Shown here: piece after piece, positions 1 through 14,516 of the stretch
How positions within the stretch are numbered: position 1 is the stretch's first letter
How the letters are laid out: every line of letters begins with the position of its first letter
From: Effrenium voratum
Taxonomy: Eukaryota > Sar > Dinophyceae > Suessiales > Symbiodiniaceae
Direction: 5' to 3'
Assembly: GCA_963377175.1 (NCBI GenBank)
Contig: CAUJNA010003239.1
Coordinates: 464,596-528,595, forward strand
DNA: 64,000 nt
The notes under the pieces: generated by a model
The model's database searches: none
Seen by the model: the letters and a program-made list of their open reading frames with translations, nothing else
Told to the model about the DNA's origin: nothing
Program-made: the position numbers and the translations under genes

Positions 1-444
1 TTGGCTCAGTGGGCAGGCAATGAATTTTCTGCAGAAAGTCGATGCAGTCGTTTCCCAGCGCCGGCTGGTTGTCTTTGTCCGTCCCTTTGAGCACATGCCC
101 GCCAGTTGGAAACACCCATGATCGTATAGAGGTGCAAGCAGGTTGTCGCGCAAAGCTCGCGCATGGGGCACGAACGCAGGCCAGCCTTAGACGATGCTCG
201 CAATGAGCGACCAAGGTTGTTGTTCAGATACTTCTTTGATTAGTCACGTTTCTACCCTCCAGTATAAGCAGAGGTTTCTTTGCTCCCTCCATCTCGTGCT
301 GCAGAAGATCTTCCACCACATATATATATATATACATATTATCTAACTTTGCCTTTGTGTTTGCGTGTGTTTGAAGCCTTATGAAGTCAAGCCACGGCCA
401 ATGACGGTCTTCAATTCATTGGTTCGGGGTCTTGCAGTCTTGAG
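1..444 (+). other. Intron sequence upstream of the first recognised exon
   Basis: No dynein-like reading frame was found. The stretch holds a short TA/CA simple repeat at about 320-340. The tail homology at 445 starts far inside the protein, so upstream exons must lie outside the window. Confidence 0.5.
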
Positions 445-590
445 AAGCGAGGAAGATGGAGTCGGAGTTCCGGCCGAAGCAAGAGCTCTTTGGCATCGAG
501 CCGGCCAACTACAAGGAGTTAGACTGGGTGGAGCAGGAGATCGAGAAGCTTACGATGGTCTGGGACATCCGAAACTCTGTTGCCCAGTGG
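445..590 (+). CDS. DNAH2: Dynein tail exon
   Basis: The frame containing ATG 456 reads [20 protein letters not shown], then EKLTMVWDI, the usual dynein tail pattern ahead of a conserved W. ATG 456 is not a start codon: the family has about 1,000 residues before this point. The 5' edge (AG at 443-444) and 3' edge are approximate. Confidence 0.78.
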
Positions 591-3500
591 TTTGCTTCCT
601 TTTTCAGCTTTTTTTGGGTAAGGGTCCCGATTCCTTGCAACTCAACAACCTCAAAACGGGTGCCCGTGTTTTTTGCCCATGGCCGGGCATCCGAGGAAAT
701 GGCTGGAACAAGGAATGGGACAAGCTGAGATCCGGATCCTTCCAGTCTCTGAGCCTCGGTTGCCTATGGTTTTCCGGCTTTGGTTCATGTTTAGAGGGGG
801 TTTCATGTTTAGAGGGGTCTGAAAAGGTTAACCTTTCTTTTCCAGGTTCTTTGCGCAAGTGAGCTTAGGTCGGAAAGTGGGAGTTGTTTGGGACCATGCC
901 GAATGCGATACTGTGGAATCCTCGAACAAGTGACAAAGTTCTGGCCCAAAATTGGTGTCAGGGTCATTGCCATTTTGCGATAGCAACGCCTTAAATCAAA
1001 AAGGCAAGCACCTGGCAAGTGCAGTGTTGTGTTGAACACGTTGCGATCCACTTGTTCAGTAGCACGCTTTGTGCCTTCCTCTTTTTCTACCCAAGTCACT
1101 GGGCAGCTGGGTCTTGATTACGAGGAAGTCGCTCCAAGTCCCGCAGTTCGTGCCAAGCTGCATGGGCTTTTATCAAAAATAGATAGACAAGCTGGCGCGC
1201 CAGCTTGGTCCGCACTTGTTTCCTCTAGAGCAGGCCCTTTGTCCAACATGGCCGTTGGAGGGAGCGAGTTCCTGCCGTTCTAAGATGTCGCCAGAGCCAT
1301 CTGCCGCATGAGACGCGGATTGCATCCAAATGCCGAGGAATACCGACGACATGGATGAGCTCGCCATGCAGTTCCTGGGCCGGATGCGCAAGGCCCGTTC
1401 TGTCCATGGGATGGTTGGGTTAGGGGGTGGGTTGGGGTAGTCAACAACCCCCTGCTCCGGAGGGCATTGCCAACAGCTATACTTTTCCCATACTGTGGAT
1501 GGACGAAATCCTGCACCACTTTGAAGCCATGAAAAACCAATGCTGGTTGGCATGTACAGGAGAATCATCAATCCAGTCCCTTTTTAAGTTGTCCTTTGAT
1601 TGTTTTTTTTGGGCGTCACAACCTGCCACGAGGGAGGGGAGGAAGTTTAAGTCGGTGCGTGCAACCATGCATTGGCTGGCCACCTGATGCACGACGAATT
1701 GGCAATGGTCAAGATGGATTATGCGCATTCTAAGACTTGGAGTTTCAGACATGGCAGCAACCAGGGTGGAAGCATATCATGCCGTGGCATGTCGAGCCTG
1801 TTCTAGATGGAGCGGTTGTTTGCTCCGCTTCGCGTGCAGGTCCTTGGCAAGGACAAGAACGTTCAGAACTGGCAAGTCTATCAAGACCTGAAGGGCGATC
1901 TCGAAGTCTTCCGCAACATGAGCCTCGAACCAACTTGAACGCAATTCAGGTGTGGTTCTGGCGCTTGTTTCTGGTGGTTTTCTTCTGCAGTTGCATGGCA
2001 TGCCGTTTCACTCTGAAAAATGGATCCCGTGGTTTGCCATATCTATCGAGGTCTGAATTTTATGAACGGAGTGGATTATGAAGGGGAACTAAGCGCTGAG
2101 TTTGCCAAGACTCGCATTAGATTTGTGGCAAGTCCACTCTAGTTTGAATGCCCTGAACAGAAGAAAGGGCTTGGGGCAGGATGCGCATGTGCTGCAGTGG
2201 ACCTGTATCTCGCAGAAATTCCCTGGGTCATTTCGCCCCAAGTTGTACTTGGGTGCATGTTGCTTGGATGTTAGCTTTAGCTTTTTGCAAGCTCATGTTT
2301 TGTTTGTTTTTTGCAGGGGAGCAACCAACCAAGTGTATTATAATGAGCAGCACTTTGAGACCAGGGTTCCGGAAAGCGCCGAGGATGCCGGTGATCCAAA
2401 ACCTCCGCGCGGACGCCATGCGGGAGCGCCACATCAACGCCATTGTGAAGGAGGTCAAGGAGACGAGTGCGGAGTGCGGTGAGAAACCTAGGTGGCTGGT
2501 CAAAAAAGGTACCCAGAATGGAACGGTAAATGAAGACATGGTCCAAAACGCGAGGTCCCCTGGTTTAACTTTGACCTATACCCAGGTGAGTCACAATCAA
2601 AATTTGGGTAGATGAAGGTTAGTAAGGGGCAATCCCAGCCAGAAATAGTTGCGGCCGCCTTTTTAATTCTTGAAGCATGGTTCTGGGTAGACCATTTAAT
2701 ACCGGGTTTTGATTGTGACTCAAGTGTTTCTGTCAAAATGCCGGCATTTCCTCTATGGTTGGTTTCCCTGTTTCCCTCAACAATTAGGGGGGTCCATCAG
2801 TTTGAGAGACGCGTCGTGTTTAAAGAATCAGGGACTTAAAGGGAAGCCAAAAAGGAGGTAGTTTCAACTGTTGTTTACCCAGGGGAGAGCAGTGACTCAA
2901 GTTGCCCGGGCCTTGGGCCGGTGTGAATCACCAAAGATATGGGGTTGTCTTTTTTGACCATGTTTATTTTTAAAGGGACACCCAGAGGAAAGCCACCATT
3001 TTGGGGGTTCCCCTAAAAAAAGACACATCCATACGAGGTAGCGATGATACTAAATATTGGTCATGACTCAGAGTTTGTGCCTTCGCATTGCCGACTGAGG
3101 GCCTGCTGTGACCTCCTATGGCCGAATCCACCAGGGAGCATTGGCATACATTCACCCACTCATGGTGCCTATGTGGGCAAACATGCACTGTAAAATTACA
3201 ACTACGGCATTTTGGCCTTCAGTTGTGGGGAACTCAGTGCCTGCGTTCTGGCATGGGAATACTAAACTAAAGTCAAGATTCACAGAACAAGCTGAACATC
3301 TAGCTTGAAGGTTTTGGCTCAGTCCAGCTTAGGGTATGTGTCAAGGTTTGGGTTCGGAACCCCCGAAAACACGGGTTTGCTGTTGGCCTCGGGGGGGACA
3401 AATATTAAAAAAAACAAAATCAAAGCACCGGAAAACAAAAGACACCACACACACAAAAATAAAGAAGAACTGGTTCCCTCCAACGGAAACAAAAGACACC

Positions 3501-6500
3501 ACAGACACAAAACAAATAGAACAAATCAAAAAACGGAAAACAAAAGACACCACACACACACAAATAACAAACAAAAAAAAACAGAAAAACAACTGAAAAC
3601 AAAAGACACCACACACACACAAAAGAAAGAAAACGGTTCGAACAAAACGGTTCCCTGGACAAGACGAGGAGACCTTCAACCCGAAAGATGCCAGCTTCAC
3701 GCTGCAGCGCGTCATGGATTTGGGCCTGCAGAACCACGCCGCTCGCTCCGTTCGGACGGGGGGAAAGGGGAAGGTAGGGCGATCGTTTTCGTCTTTTTAA
3801 ACGTGGGGCTTCTAGTTGTCTAGGTCCCCCAGTAGTGCCCTTTTACCGTTTCTTTTTTGGTTGGGAGGGTTCCCCTAGTAAAATAGACAGAAAAAAGGGT
3901 ACCCTTATTCTATCCTCTCTACTGGAGGACCTCTAGTTGTCAAAACTGGTGGGTTTCCAGTTGGTTCCCCCCCAACAAATGGTTGGCTTCCCAAGCCCCA
4001 TCCTGTCTCATCATTTGAGTGTCATCTGAGGTTGCCCTGTAATTGTAAGTGGGGAATCAAAGCATTGTAAGGCTTACTCCTCAGATTGGCAGTCCGGATT
4101 GAATCAAAGTCGAGGTTAAAAGACTGGTGTGGGAGTCGGGTCTCGAGGTCAGGTTGAAGATGAGTGATTTGAGAGCTATGCATTGAACTTATAGCGTGCA
4201 TGTTCCAGAGTATGATGCATCGATGGGGGGTCATTCGGTTGCGGCAAGCTTACGCAAGTCAAATTCAATGCGGATGAGTACGCCAATCCACGGGACCCCG
4301 GCTTTTGCAGTTGATTTCTGCGTGCGGGATGGGTGCCGCTGACAGCCCGATGTTTTCTTCTTTGACCGTACAAAGTACCAGAAGTGGTCGTGTCCTTTTG
4401 CAGGGCCCTCCCAAAATGGGCGCTTTGTCCTTTGTGTTCCCTTTAAAACCACAACACAAGGGGGTACCCGCATAAAAAAGGCACAGTTGCAGTAACACTT
4501 AGCAAGCACAGCTTGACCTGTGCGCGCCGATGCGCCGTTGAGTGTGAACTAGGGAACCATCGCTTTTGGCTTGGTATATGCATGCCATTGGGCATTTTTC
4601 AGAAAAGGATATCACATTTGCAACAGCCTTGCTCGTTTGTCCGGTGTTTTGTTTGGCTTGCTGCTTCCGTTTTGCTTGCCAGGGCTGTCATGCTGTTACA
4701 CCGCACGTTCCTTGCGATGGTGCCCATCTTAGTTGGCTATGATTTTTGATAGGGAACACCTCACAATGGCCTCCACCAAAGCACCCTGAGTTGGATTTTC
4801 CACAAATTTCACGCCCGATTGATGTGTTTTGCCGGACTCAGGCGGATCTGATCGCTCGGCTTTGTGACGATGCCAAGAAGGAGGCGAAGATCGAGAACGG
4901 CTTGGAAGATATTTCCAGGAGACATGTGCACGGTCAAAGTTTGCTCTTGAAAGTTTGCCACCATTGCCATTTGGCTGTGGTGGTCAAAACCGTTTTGGGA
5001 TCCCATTTTGCTTCGTAGGTGAATTCACCACCCATTTTAGAACCTACTTTCGTGGGGATTGGGATGTTCATTGGGGGCTAACCGGGCTTTTGACCCATGG
5101 CCATTTGTTTTCCCAAAAGGACACCTAGGGTTGCTTGTGTTATCCCTGTTTCCTTAGACCAGTGCCTTCTACAAGCAAACTCGAGGTTGCGTTAAAGACC
5201 GGAAAGGACGTGGGACAGGGGTAGATGTCAGAACTCGTTGGACACTTTCGACAGGTTGGCAGTTGGTAGTGTTTTGAGACCCTTTTGCGTCCTGTGTTTG
5301 ATATACCCGACGACGCATTCGTGTTTGTTGGCGTTGAGATGCTGTGAGGATTTGGTCCACAATGACCATTGACGTGGTGGAGCACAAAGGCGATGCGCTG
5401 CTTGGCTGTAGCCGTCTAGCTTAGTCGCATGGGCTCCCGATTTCGAATTTCGGCGGGGGACAACCTCATTTCCACTTTGTGGAATTGGCGTGTGGAATGA
5501 CATTAGTAAATATAGGCCAGGGCTGGTTAGCTTCCCCCCGAGTTTGTGGCAGCAAAATCTCACGGCTACACCCATGGTGCACTGCTGGAGGGAAGAAGCA
5601 AAAAACAGCAGCGGGCAAGGGAAGAATTGAAATAGCCCAAAGCGTGACCGAAGTCATGAATCTGCGAAACATATCGCGATGGGTGTGTGTGTGCTTGTGT
5701 GTGTGTGTGGTGTGTGTGTGGGCTTGTGCTTGTGCTTGTGCTTGTGCTTCTGCTTGTGCTTGTGCTTGTGTTTGTGCTTGTGCTTGCGCTTGTGCTGGTG
5801 TTGGTGTTGGTGTTGGTGTTGGTGTTTGTGTGTGTGTGTGTTCGTGTTTGTGTTTGTGTTTGTGTTTGTGTCATACGACGCAGTTGCTTAGGCAATAGCT
5901 CTTCGTCGGTGCGTCTCTTTTGGGTACATTGCCTGCGTGTGTAGTTGTTTGGTTGGCTTTGATCCCACCCGCATTTAATTGAGTAGTGATAGCGCTTTGC
6001 ATCGGAATAAACCTCGAGAATCCGCATGTCAGACATGCCTTGGTCGCACCAAAGGGCGACTGCCACAATGTGGGATAACATGCAATGCGGGGGGTGTGGT
6101 CGAACCATGTTTTCGCCCAGAATGCAATTTTTCAGTCAGCGTTCAGTCAGCCGGCAGCGATCCAGTTGAGGTTCCTCAAGGGTTTCCTCTTCTAGGTCCC
6201 CCAGCTAGGTGCCCTTTTACCGTTTCTTTTTTGGTTGAGAGGGCTCCCCTAAAATAGACGTCCAGAAAACAAACGGGTACCCGTGTATTCTAACCAACCT
6301 CTACTGGAGGACTTCTAGTCTTTGTCCAACGCGGCAGCCACCCGCCAATTTTGATTTCTCTCGCCAAGGTTCAAGGTGCGAAGCACGGAGGAGCTGTACC
6401 AGGCCGACTTCTTCCATTTGCTTAAGAATACATTTATTTTCCCTTGCTGGTTTTAAACATAATGTTTCACTACTGGACAAACAAAAATCCAGGGGTCTTA

Positions 6501-9500
6501 ACCAAATGGAAGACTTGTTCGCTTTGTTGGGGAAATCTCGCAGCGTTCTGGACGAGTTTTTTTCTCCAATTTTAAGGCTTCCCCACCACTACTCCAAAGA
6601 CCCGGCATTTTTTGGGGGTGTGATGTCGACCCTCTACTAAAAAAGGAGGTATTTACCATGGAAAACCATGTTTTTCCTAAAAATACCCCTAATAAAAGTG
6701 GGTATTTGGAGTAGGGGGTTGTTTCATAGCTATGTATGGATGCCGTCCAAGTTGCATGGATCTGTTGCGGCACTGGCCAGAATAGAGGGATAACAACAAC
6801 AAAACCCACCGAAACAGCAGGAACTGCCACTCCAAGCCGCCGCCGCTTGGTAGGGACCCGGTGGGCTAACCTGCATCTCACTCCTCAGACTCCTGTCTGC
6901 AGAACTGCGAACAACTGGAAAATCAACGGGAAGATATGCACGACCACGCGAAGGTTTCGCGCATAGTGCCCGACAGGACAAGATAGGACCCGAGAGGATC
7001 CAATAGGGCCGAATAGCTCCCACTGAGAAAGGATTGCAACACATATTGTGCAATGCAGAATTTACATAACATGCACCTGGCCAGCTACATCACTTAAATC
7101 ACGATTTGAGTCTCCGGTGGAGGGAGAAATGGGCCCTTGCTGGGCCCAATCTCAATAGGTGCCCAATACGGAAGGCTCAAGAGTGCTCCTTCTTGCTGCA
7201 ATCGACTTGCTGGTGCGATAGGCAGGGAATGAGAAATGGAATGAACCCAGGAATTGGTCCCCTTCAAGGAAACCACAAGTGAGTTTTTTTGGGGGGCATT
7301 CCCACATTCCCTACTTCTCGCACCAGCAAGTCAATGGTGGACAGATTTGCTGGGCCTCCCTTTCCTTGCAGTGCATTCTTGCTCATGAGATATGTCGCCT
7401 GAATGTCAGGCCCTTCACTGTGTTCAATCGCATGCGCAGGCACTGGATGAGAACATCCAGGCGCTCTCCTCCTACAAAAGCTCCTCGGGGTGATTCGGGA
7501 TCTTGACTCATGAAAGGGTTGGCGAAGCGAAGACCATGCGCAGCATTGAGGGACATGTTTTGGGAGCAAAGTCCACATAGCTCATGATGCTTTGTTGCTT
7601 GCCTGTTGCCCAATGCCGATACCATGGAATGCGGGTTGCCATTCCGCGATGCAAGCTTTGCGAAACAACGCTGCTTGCTCAGGTTCCAAAGCAGTGTTTA
7701 GTTCATGTGTTTGTTTTTGCTTGGCACATCTTGTTTGTAGGGCACGAGTTTGCTTTCCTTCCAACATCAGCCGGTTGAAACATCAGTTTAGCGTGATGTC
7801 CTGTCCTTGCATGTCCATGCTCCCCAGAAGTGTTGTGCTTTTGTTTGCCTACACGGATTGCTTGATGGGCGGGCTCGGATGATTTCCGGAATTGCTACCC
7901 ATTGCGGTTGTTTGGCGGAAGGTTTTGAGACACACTCGAGCACACCTCCGTGCATGGGACAGGCAAGAACATTGCAGAGAGAGAGGATGGATGCCTTCGG
8001 GGATAAAGAGTGACATCTGTTTTCCACTCAGCTGCATCATGTTTATGGTATACCAATTGTCCTTCTTGGCCCGAAAGCTTCATACCCTTCGCACGCGATT
8101 CGTTGTTAGCAAACTTTTGAAAAGGCAAGGGTTGTCCCTAAGTTTTGGAAAGGGCCACTACAGTTTGCTCACATGATGTTTACCCAGGACTCGGTTTCAT
8201 GCGCATTTTGCCAGATGGCGTTACCTCTCGCGATACTGAGAGTTGTTTCACTTCAGCTTCGGCCGCTAGTGACTTCGCAACTGTCTTACTGCAAAAACCG
8301 CTTCGTTTGTCACTCGCATCCCGGACCTCCAGCAGCCCTTGTCCCTATTTTTTGGTGAGAAGACTTCTAAAATACACTACCAACATCGGGTGTTTTGTTT
8401 TTTTCCCATGGCCACTGAAGGGTTGGTCAATCACTACCCATAGTGAAACGCTGATTTGGTCCTTGATCTCGCTAGACATGTGAGCGATCTGTTTGGACAT
8501 CTATCAAGGGAATCATCCGAGATTGAGCCACTTGTGGCTTTAACATGTGGATTGTTTGCAAGTGTGGGTTTCCGCAAAAAGGCCAACTCTGGCATCGACG
8601 GAACACGTGTCTTGTGCTCCGAGGCTCGCCGTTCTACCTGCCCTTTGCCGCCAAGGCCGGAAGAATTGGACGACCCGAACGCGCCAAGGTCAACCCGTTG
8701 ATTTGATCATTCCGGCGTGCACAGCCATGAGAGCTAGCTGCTAGCTTGGGATGTGACAAGAAAAAACACTGTCTCTGTCGAACTCCAAAGGACTGCCGAT
8801 TCACCGACTGTAGCTGTTTCGGCAGTAGTCGAGGTGCAGTTTGCCCATCCAAAGTTCGATTTCTGGCCATCAGCTACCTCTGGTGGCTTGCAACTGCAGC
8901 ACCTGGGGAGTGAGCTTTCGCTCGTTTTGTCTTGTTCAGACAAATAGCTACGGCTCGACTAGCTTTCAGCTGAGGAATATTGTTTGAGGCGGGGAGACCC
9001 CCCTTTTAAGGCGGGGGGGGGATGCCCCTCCTGAAAGTTTCCTTCCTTCAATTTGTAGCCCTCACACGCCCGACTTGCGGCGTGGTGAACGCGGCACCCG
9101 CCGTTTCGCTCCTGAGGTGGAGCACTGGGAGAAGACCTTGGCGAACATCTCAGAGGCACAAAGTGAGCTGGACGTTGGCCTGAGAAGAGACGCCAAAGGG
9201 AGACGGTTTTAGAGCTTTTATTAGAATATGTGTGTGTGAGTGTTTTCAGTTTTTTTTTTTTGTACAACCAACAACAAAAACAAACATGATAATAATAAGC
9301 ACTCCCAGCACCTTCGGGCTACATATGTAAGAATTACGGGTGCCCTCAGTGCCCGCACCTTTTTGATTCGGGAGGGAGGCCATAAAAAGTGCCTTCTTCC
9401 AACTCGCAGGTCACCGAAGCCATCCAGTCGGTGCAGAAGAGCTGGATGCGCCTCAAGCTGCAGCTGACGGGTTGCAGCGGTTGAAGCGGTTGAACCCCAC

Positions 9501-12500
9501 TGGATGGTTTTCAAGGGAGACCAAAGGAAACCGGGTTTTGGCGGTGTGGATGGTTTTTTTTGTAGAAACCTCAAAGGACTACCGAGAATGTTCAGCCATT
9601 GCTGTTGCGAGGTTCATCTTACAAGCAGTCAGGTCCTCTAGCCCGTGTCGCCCAATTGCTTGCATCTCAAAGATGTAAACGCTGGACAATTAATTACTGT
9701 TCCAGCACCAGCTAAAGTTTTTAATTATGCAGAGGGCCGAAGACCAATTCATGTCATTGCCAGTTGTTCACATCACACAGCCCTCTCAGGTACTTGGAGA
9801 ACGTCTTTCGTGGCTCTGAGGATATCCGACCACATCTGCCGGATGAGTCCATCATGTTCGACGAAGTGAATGAGGGCTTCATCAACATGATGAGGCACCG
9901 AGCAAAATTCCGCTTCTCATTCCGTGTTCGCCCAATGTGTACCAAACACAGAGCTTGAAGCAAGCCGATGCATCTCCTTCTGCGTAAGGTAGCTTGCTCA
10001 GCTGCAGGCCAACTCACAATGCAGACGTCTTTCGATGCGTGTTGTTGTTTGGCTGTTGCTCAGCTTTTCCGTCGCTGAAATCCACCCTCTTCTGAATTGG
10101 TTTGGTGGGATCCCCACGCCCTTCTTCTACTAGGGTGATTGCACTCAACTAAACTGCAGAGGTTTGCGTTGCGGGCTCCGCGCTGTGCCATTGTTGCTTC
10201 CAGGAAGGTCTATCAGGAGCCTTTGGCGACGAAGGCGTGCAACCAGCCGAAGATGCTGGAGCCACTCGGACGGGCAAATTGGGTCCCTGCAAAGGTTTCG
10301 TGCTGGTTTCGTGCTGCGCCCACAGCGTCATTGCCCTTTTTGGCAATTTGCGGCTCCTCATGATCAATAATTACTTCTTTTGTTGCTATGTGTTGCTATG
10401 GCTCAAAGTTACTGTGATCCGCAGTGGATTCCGCAAATTCCAAGCTGTTGCAGGTGAGCACATTTGACGAGGTCAGTTCAAAGGAGTTCACTTCAGGAAA
10501 GGCAACGGCACACTGCAGGCAATGCCGTTTGGAAGTGCGGCCCGATGGCCATGAACACAGACACGGACACTTGCAAGCACACTGATCGGACCACTTGCGA
10601 GGAACGCACAGATACCTGCACAGACAACCAGCGCACACACGAACACAGGCACACAAATACACAACACAGAGAGGGAGCGAGACAGAATGCGAGCAGTTCG
10701 GCACCCTACCTTAGCGGTTTGGGTTATGTTTATGCCTTATGCGAATTCGGAAAGCGCGTGAATTCGCATGTTTTGAGTTACCTTCTTTTCAGAACCTCTT
10801 TGCTTCCAACAGGACCAGCTATGCCGCAATGTCCCGAGGAATCTGAACTCCTTTGAGGCATCCTTGGAGCCTTGGATTGCAAGCGTTGAATTGGCTCGTG
10901 CCAGGCAAGGATTGGTTCCCGAAAAACTCAATTCGGTTGAAATGAGAGGTACTCGGAGAAATCCAGAACGGCGTTAGACACTTTGGCCATTTTCTTTTGT
11001 ACTTCTTGTTTGTTTCCTTGTTAGGTTATGTTTGTGTGTGTGTGTGTTCAGTGGCTCAGTCCTCTCTGGCAGGCAAGCAGTTGACGGAAGGGGCCGACTT
11101 TTGGGGCAGGCGCATGGAGTGCATAAGAAACTGGGAAACCAGGCGTTTGCAAGCACAACGCGCTTTGTGTTAGAGAGATGGCAATTTGCCCATGAGAAGC
11201 CTGCGGCCTACCATGGCTTGCCGCAGTTTCCGGTCATGCGTTTGTCCATGTTGGGAAGGTCCAACGAGAGTGGCTGTCACTGAAGCGGGCGTTCCAGACC
11301 TGCCCTGTCGAGAAAGATGGCCCGCGCATTTCATGTCTGGCGGTTAGCCGTGTGTGAGATTGAGTGAACCAATCATTTATGTACATACATATACGTATAC
11401 ACAATGGTCAACAACTTGATTAAGACACACAAGTCTCGGACATTGCTTCGGCCAGCTTGTTGATTGAACAGCCTTGGAGCTCTTGTCATTTACTTGGAAA
11501 CATTGGGCCTCTTGTTTGTTTGTTTTTTTTTTTGGGGGGGGGCTATCCCTGGATAAGCCAAGGATAGCTCTGTTTGCCGCCATCATATCCTCATAGAAGA
11601 AGCGAGGGTTCCCTGAATTTGGTATTCTTGCGGACGCGTCGGACATTTAGGGTTTACTTGATTAGCAATGCAAATCGCCAAGGAAAACATCCAGAAGAAG
11701 CTGAACGACTACCTGGAGAAGAAGCGCAGACACCTCAGAAATCTTTTCTTTTTGGTTGATGTCCATAGGTGGCCAGTGTGTCAAATTGATCAACCATTTG
11801 GTTAGTGTCATGCTCGCATGTTTTCTTCCAATGGTCTCAAACAGGGACACGAGGTGTCTCCAGTTGGCTTCCGGACATGGGGCCGATGGGATCCGCTGGT
11901 CTGAGGAGGTTTCCCTTCTTTTTTCAGGACGCTACTCCTGGGATCGCACCGCTTGGGGTTCCTTGAACGGCCAGTTGCCTCGAACCTCCCACGGTGATGC
12001 CACGTTGAGGGTTTTTGATTCGTAAAAGGGCCTCCTCTGAAGTCGACGTTTTGAGGACACACTGATTTATTTGGAGGCCCTTCGGTCCTTGTCCTTTTAC
12101 TTCTGGGCCCTTCCCATGTGAGCTTGAAGACCTTGTTATTTTGACACACTTTAGCAAGACACATGCATTTTGGGAAAACTTGAGGGGTTCAATAGTGGCT
12201 TAGCATTTGTCGTTAAAGCGCAGACAAAGCAAATATTAAGCAACCAGGAAAGCCTCTTTTCTGGCAGGTTGTTTGACTTGCCGGCTGCAGGGGGGGTACC
12301 TTTACTCGGTGGTTTTTTGGAGAGCACCAAAAATGATTGGGTAAGTTTTTGGGGCAAACCTTGTTGGCTCGTTGCTTTAGTACAGGTGGGAATCTGGGGG
12401 TGCAAAAGGGGTAACCTTCAATCAAGGGGCTTTACTACTCGTGCACAGCCATGACCCAGGTTCGCCGCTGTTCATGCCATCTCCGCGCTCGGGAAATCGG

Positions 12501-14476
12501 AACGTGCGTGCCGTCGAAGCGCTCGAGGCCAGTTCTTCCCGCGGTTTTACTTCATCTCCAACGACGATCTGCTGGAGATCTTGGGCCAGGCGCGGCTTTG
12601 GAATCTGGGAATCTGGGCATGGCGTTTGGAAGGTTTGGAGCGTACTCAGGTAGATGCAGCTCATGTGTCGCGCTTGTTTCAGCCAGTGGCCTTGTATTGC
12701 ATCCAACACACACTGGTCAAGGGTATCCCCTGGAGGGACCTGATGGCCCAATCCACTTCTGGGCCCCATATGTCTAGGCTCAAGGTTTCAATATCATGAT
12801 GTGAGGCACATCCGCGAGCGTGTTTCAATATTGGGCTCCTTTCCGTCAGGGCTGAGCTGCTTCCCGTTTGGCAGAAGGGAAACAAGATAGTCTTTGGGGG
12901 TGAAAGCAGATGGCACCGTTGCCGGTTGTGGGCAAGTAAGGGAGACAATGAGACCTAATTTCTAGAATTCGGTTTGGATGCGACTTTTGTGGATCTCACC
13001 TGTTCTTCACCCTGTTGGCCCATTTTCGTAATCTTTTAGTGCACTGTTACTTCCTGAGTTCATGGACTTTTTAAACTTTTTGGGAAGACCATTTTAGTGG
13101 TAACTGGAAAGTTTGAACCTTTTTTTGTCCAGTCTCAGGAAGCGAGTTTAGCATCCCAGGGATCCACAAAAGCCACATCCAAGCCGCTTCCGATCTCATC
13201 GCCCTAGTCTCCTCGGTCTGCCAACCGGTTCCTTAGGTCTGTAGGTTCTTTGGTTTAGTGGGGGGTTCGATTTGACCCACATCCAACTTTTAGCAGGGGA
13301 TCTGAAAACGGACCCGGTGATTCTCGGGGGTTTTCAGCAAGAAGGGGCAACGGTTTCGGTGCTGGAACGAATGTTCATCGGAGCCCAAGAGGACTGCACG
13401 AACGCCTTGATGCCTCAAAACCTTGGCCTTTGAAAGTCGCGAGTGACGTAGGAACGTGTTTTGTTTGGGGGTTTTAGCCTGATTTTATTGATTTTATGTG
13501 TTTTTTTTTGGGGGGGGGTTGGCCTGATTTGGTTTATTGGTCTTGTGAGTCTGAACAGGGAATCTGTCGCTGGCCGGCCAAAGCTTGTCTATGAGCTTGA
13601 ATGGCGAAGCCCTTGATGCTTTGGTGGGCACCAGTCTCCTAATGACGTCCAGCAAAGGGTTTTTTGGAGTTGATACCGGCGTGCACAATATATTTAGTGG
13701 ATGCATATTTTCTATATGCGGCCGCTCGTTAGCATATCACTGTTCCTTTGTGGCCAGGCGCGAGATCCGGAGCAGGTGCAGAAGCACATCAAGAAGTGCT
13801 TTGAAGGCGGGAGCCCCCCTCCTTGCGGTTTTGTTTGTTCCGATCTGTTGCTTAGAAAGGGATGGGCGAGATTGGCTTCAACAACCAGACCCTGGTCCAC
13901 TTGAACAGAACACAACAGGGAGGGAGTGTTTGAAAAAAAGGTTTAAGACCGGGGTTGGCCCAACACTGCTCGTTAAAGGAATCCATTCAATCCTCACGCT
14001 CTGGTTGCCAGTTTGATATGAGGCTATTTTTCGTTGGACGGTGCTTGCAGGGGACCTATCAGGAACGCCGGGATACCATGTCCCCAACTCACATGGAAGT
14101 ACAGTTTATTTCCGTCTTAGAGGTTTCCGTTGGGTTCCTTCCATTTGCTTACGTAAGACTAGTTGTTATTTTCCCTTGTTGGTTTTAAAATAATTTATCA
14201 CTACTGGACATATTTTCGCATTTTTTTCCTGGGGTCGAAAAACCAAATGGAAAGTTCCATGTTGGTGGACGGGAGGCAAAAATACAGCGACTTTCCCAAC
14301 AGGGAAACATTACGTTGCCACCTGAGCTTGAAGCCACGCACGCAGAGTTTCTGGTGTTGAATGCACGTATGTACGCCGACAATATGTATATATATATATA
14401 TATAGGTATTATTATGTACAGAGTATGTATATACACATGATTTGTCGATCGTCATAATGTGCACCTGTGTATAGAA

Positions 14477-14516
<40 letters not shown>

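Noticed and set aside
456..458. ATG at 456 as the start codon of a gene
   Set aside because: The reading frame continues a dynein tail that needs about 1,000 residues before this point, and no leader-like or promoter signal is visible.
3311..3322. Possible relic of the dinoflagellate spliced leader (TTTTGGCTCAG)
   Set aside because: Only about 11 bases match, the leader's 5' part is absent and the gene has introns, so it is not a retroposed transcript.
3305..3823. 172-codon plus-strand frame
   Set aside because: Mostly the AAAACAAAAGACACC tandem repeat; its last part overlaps the [14 protein letters not shown] exon in another frame.
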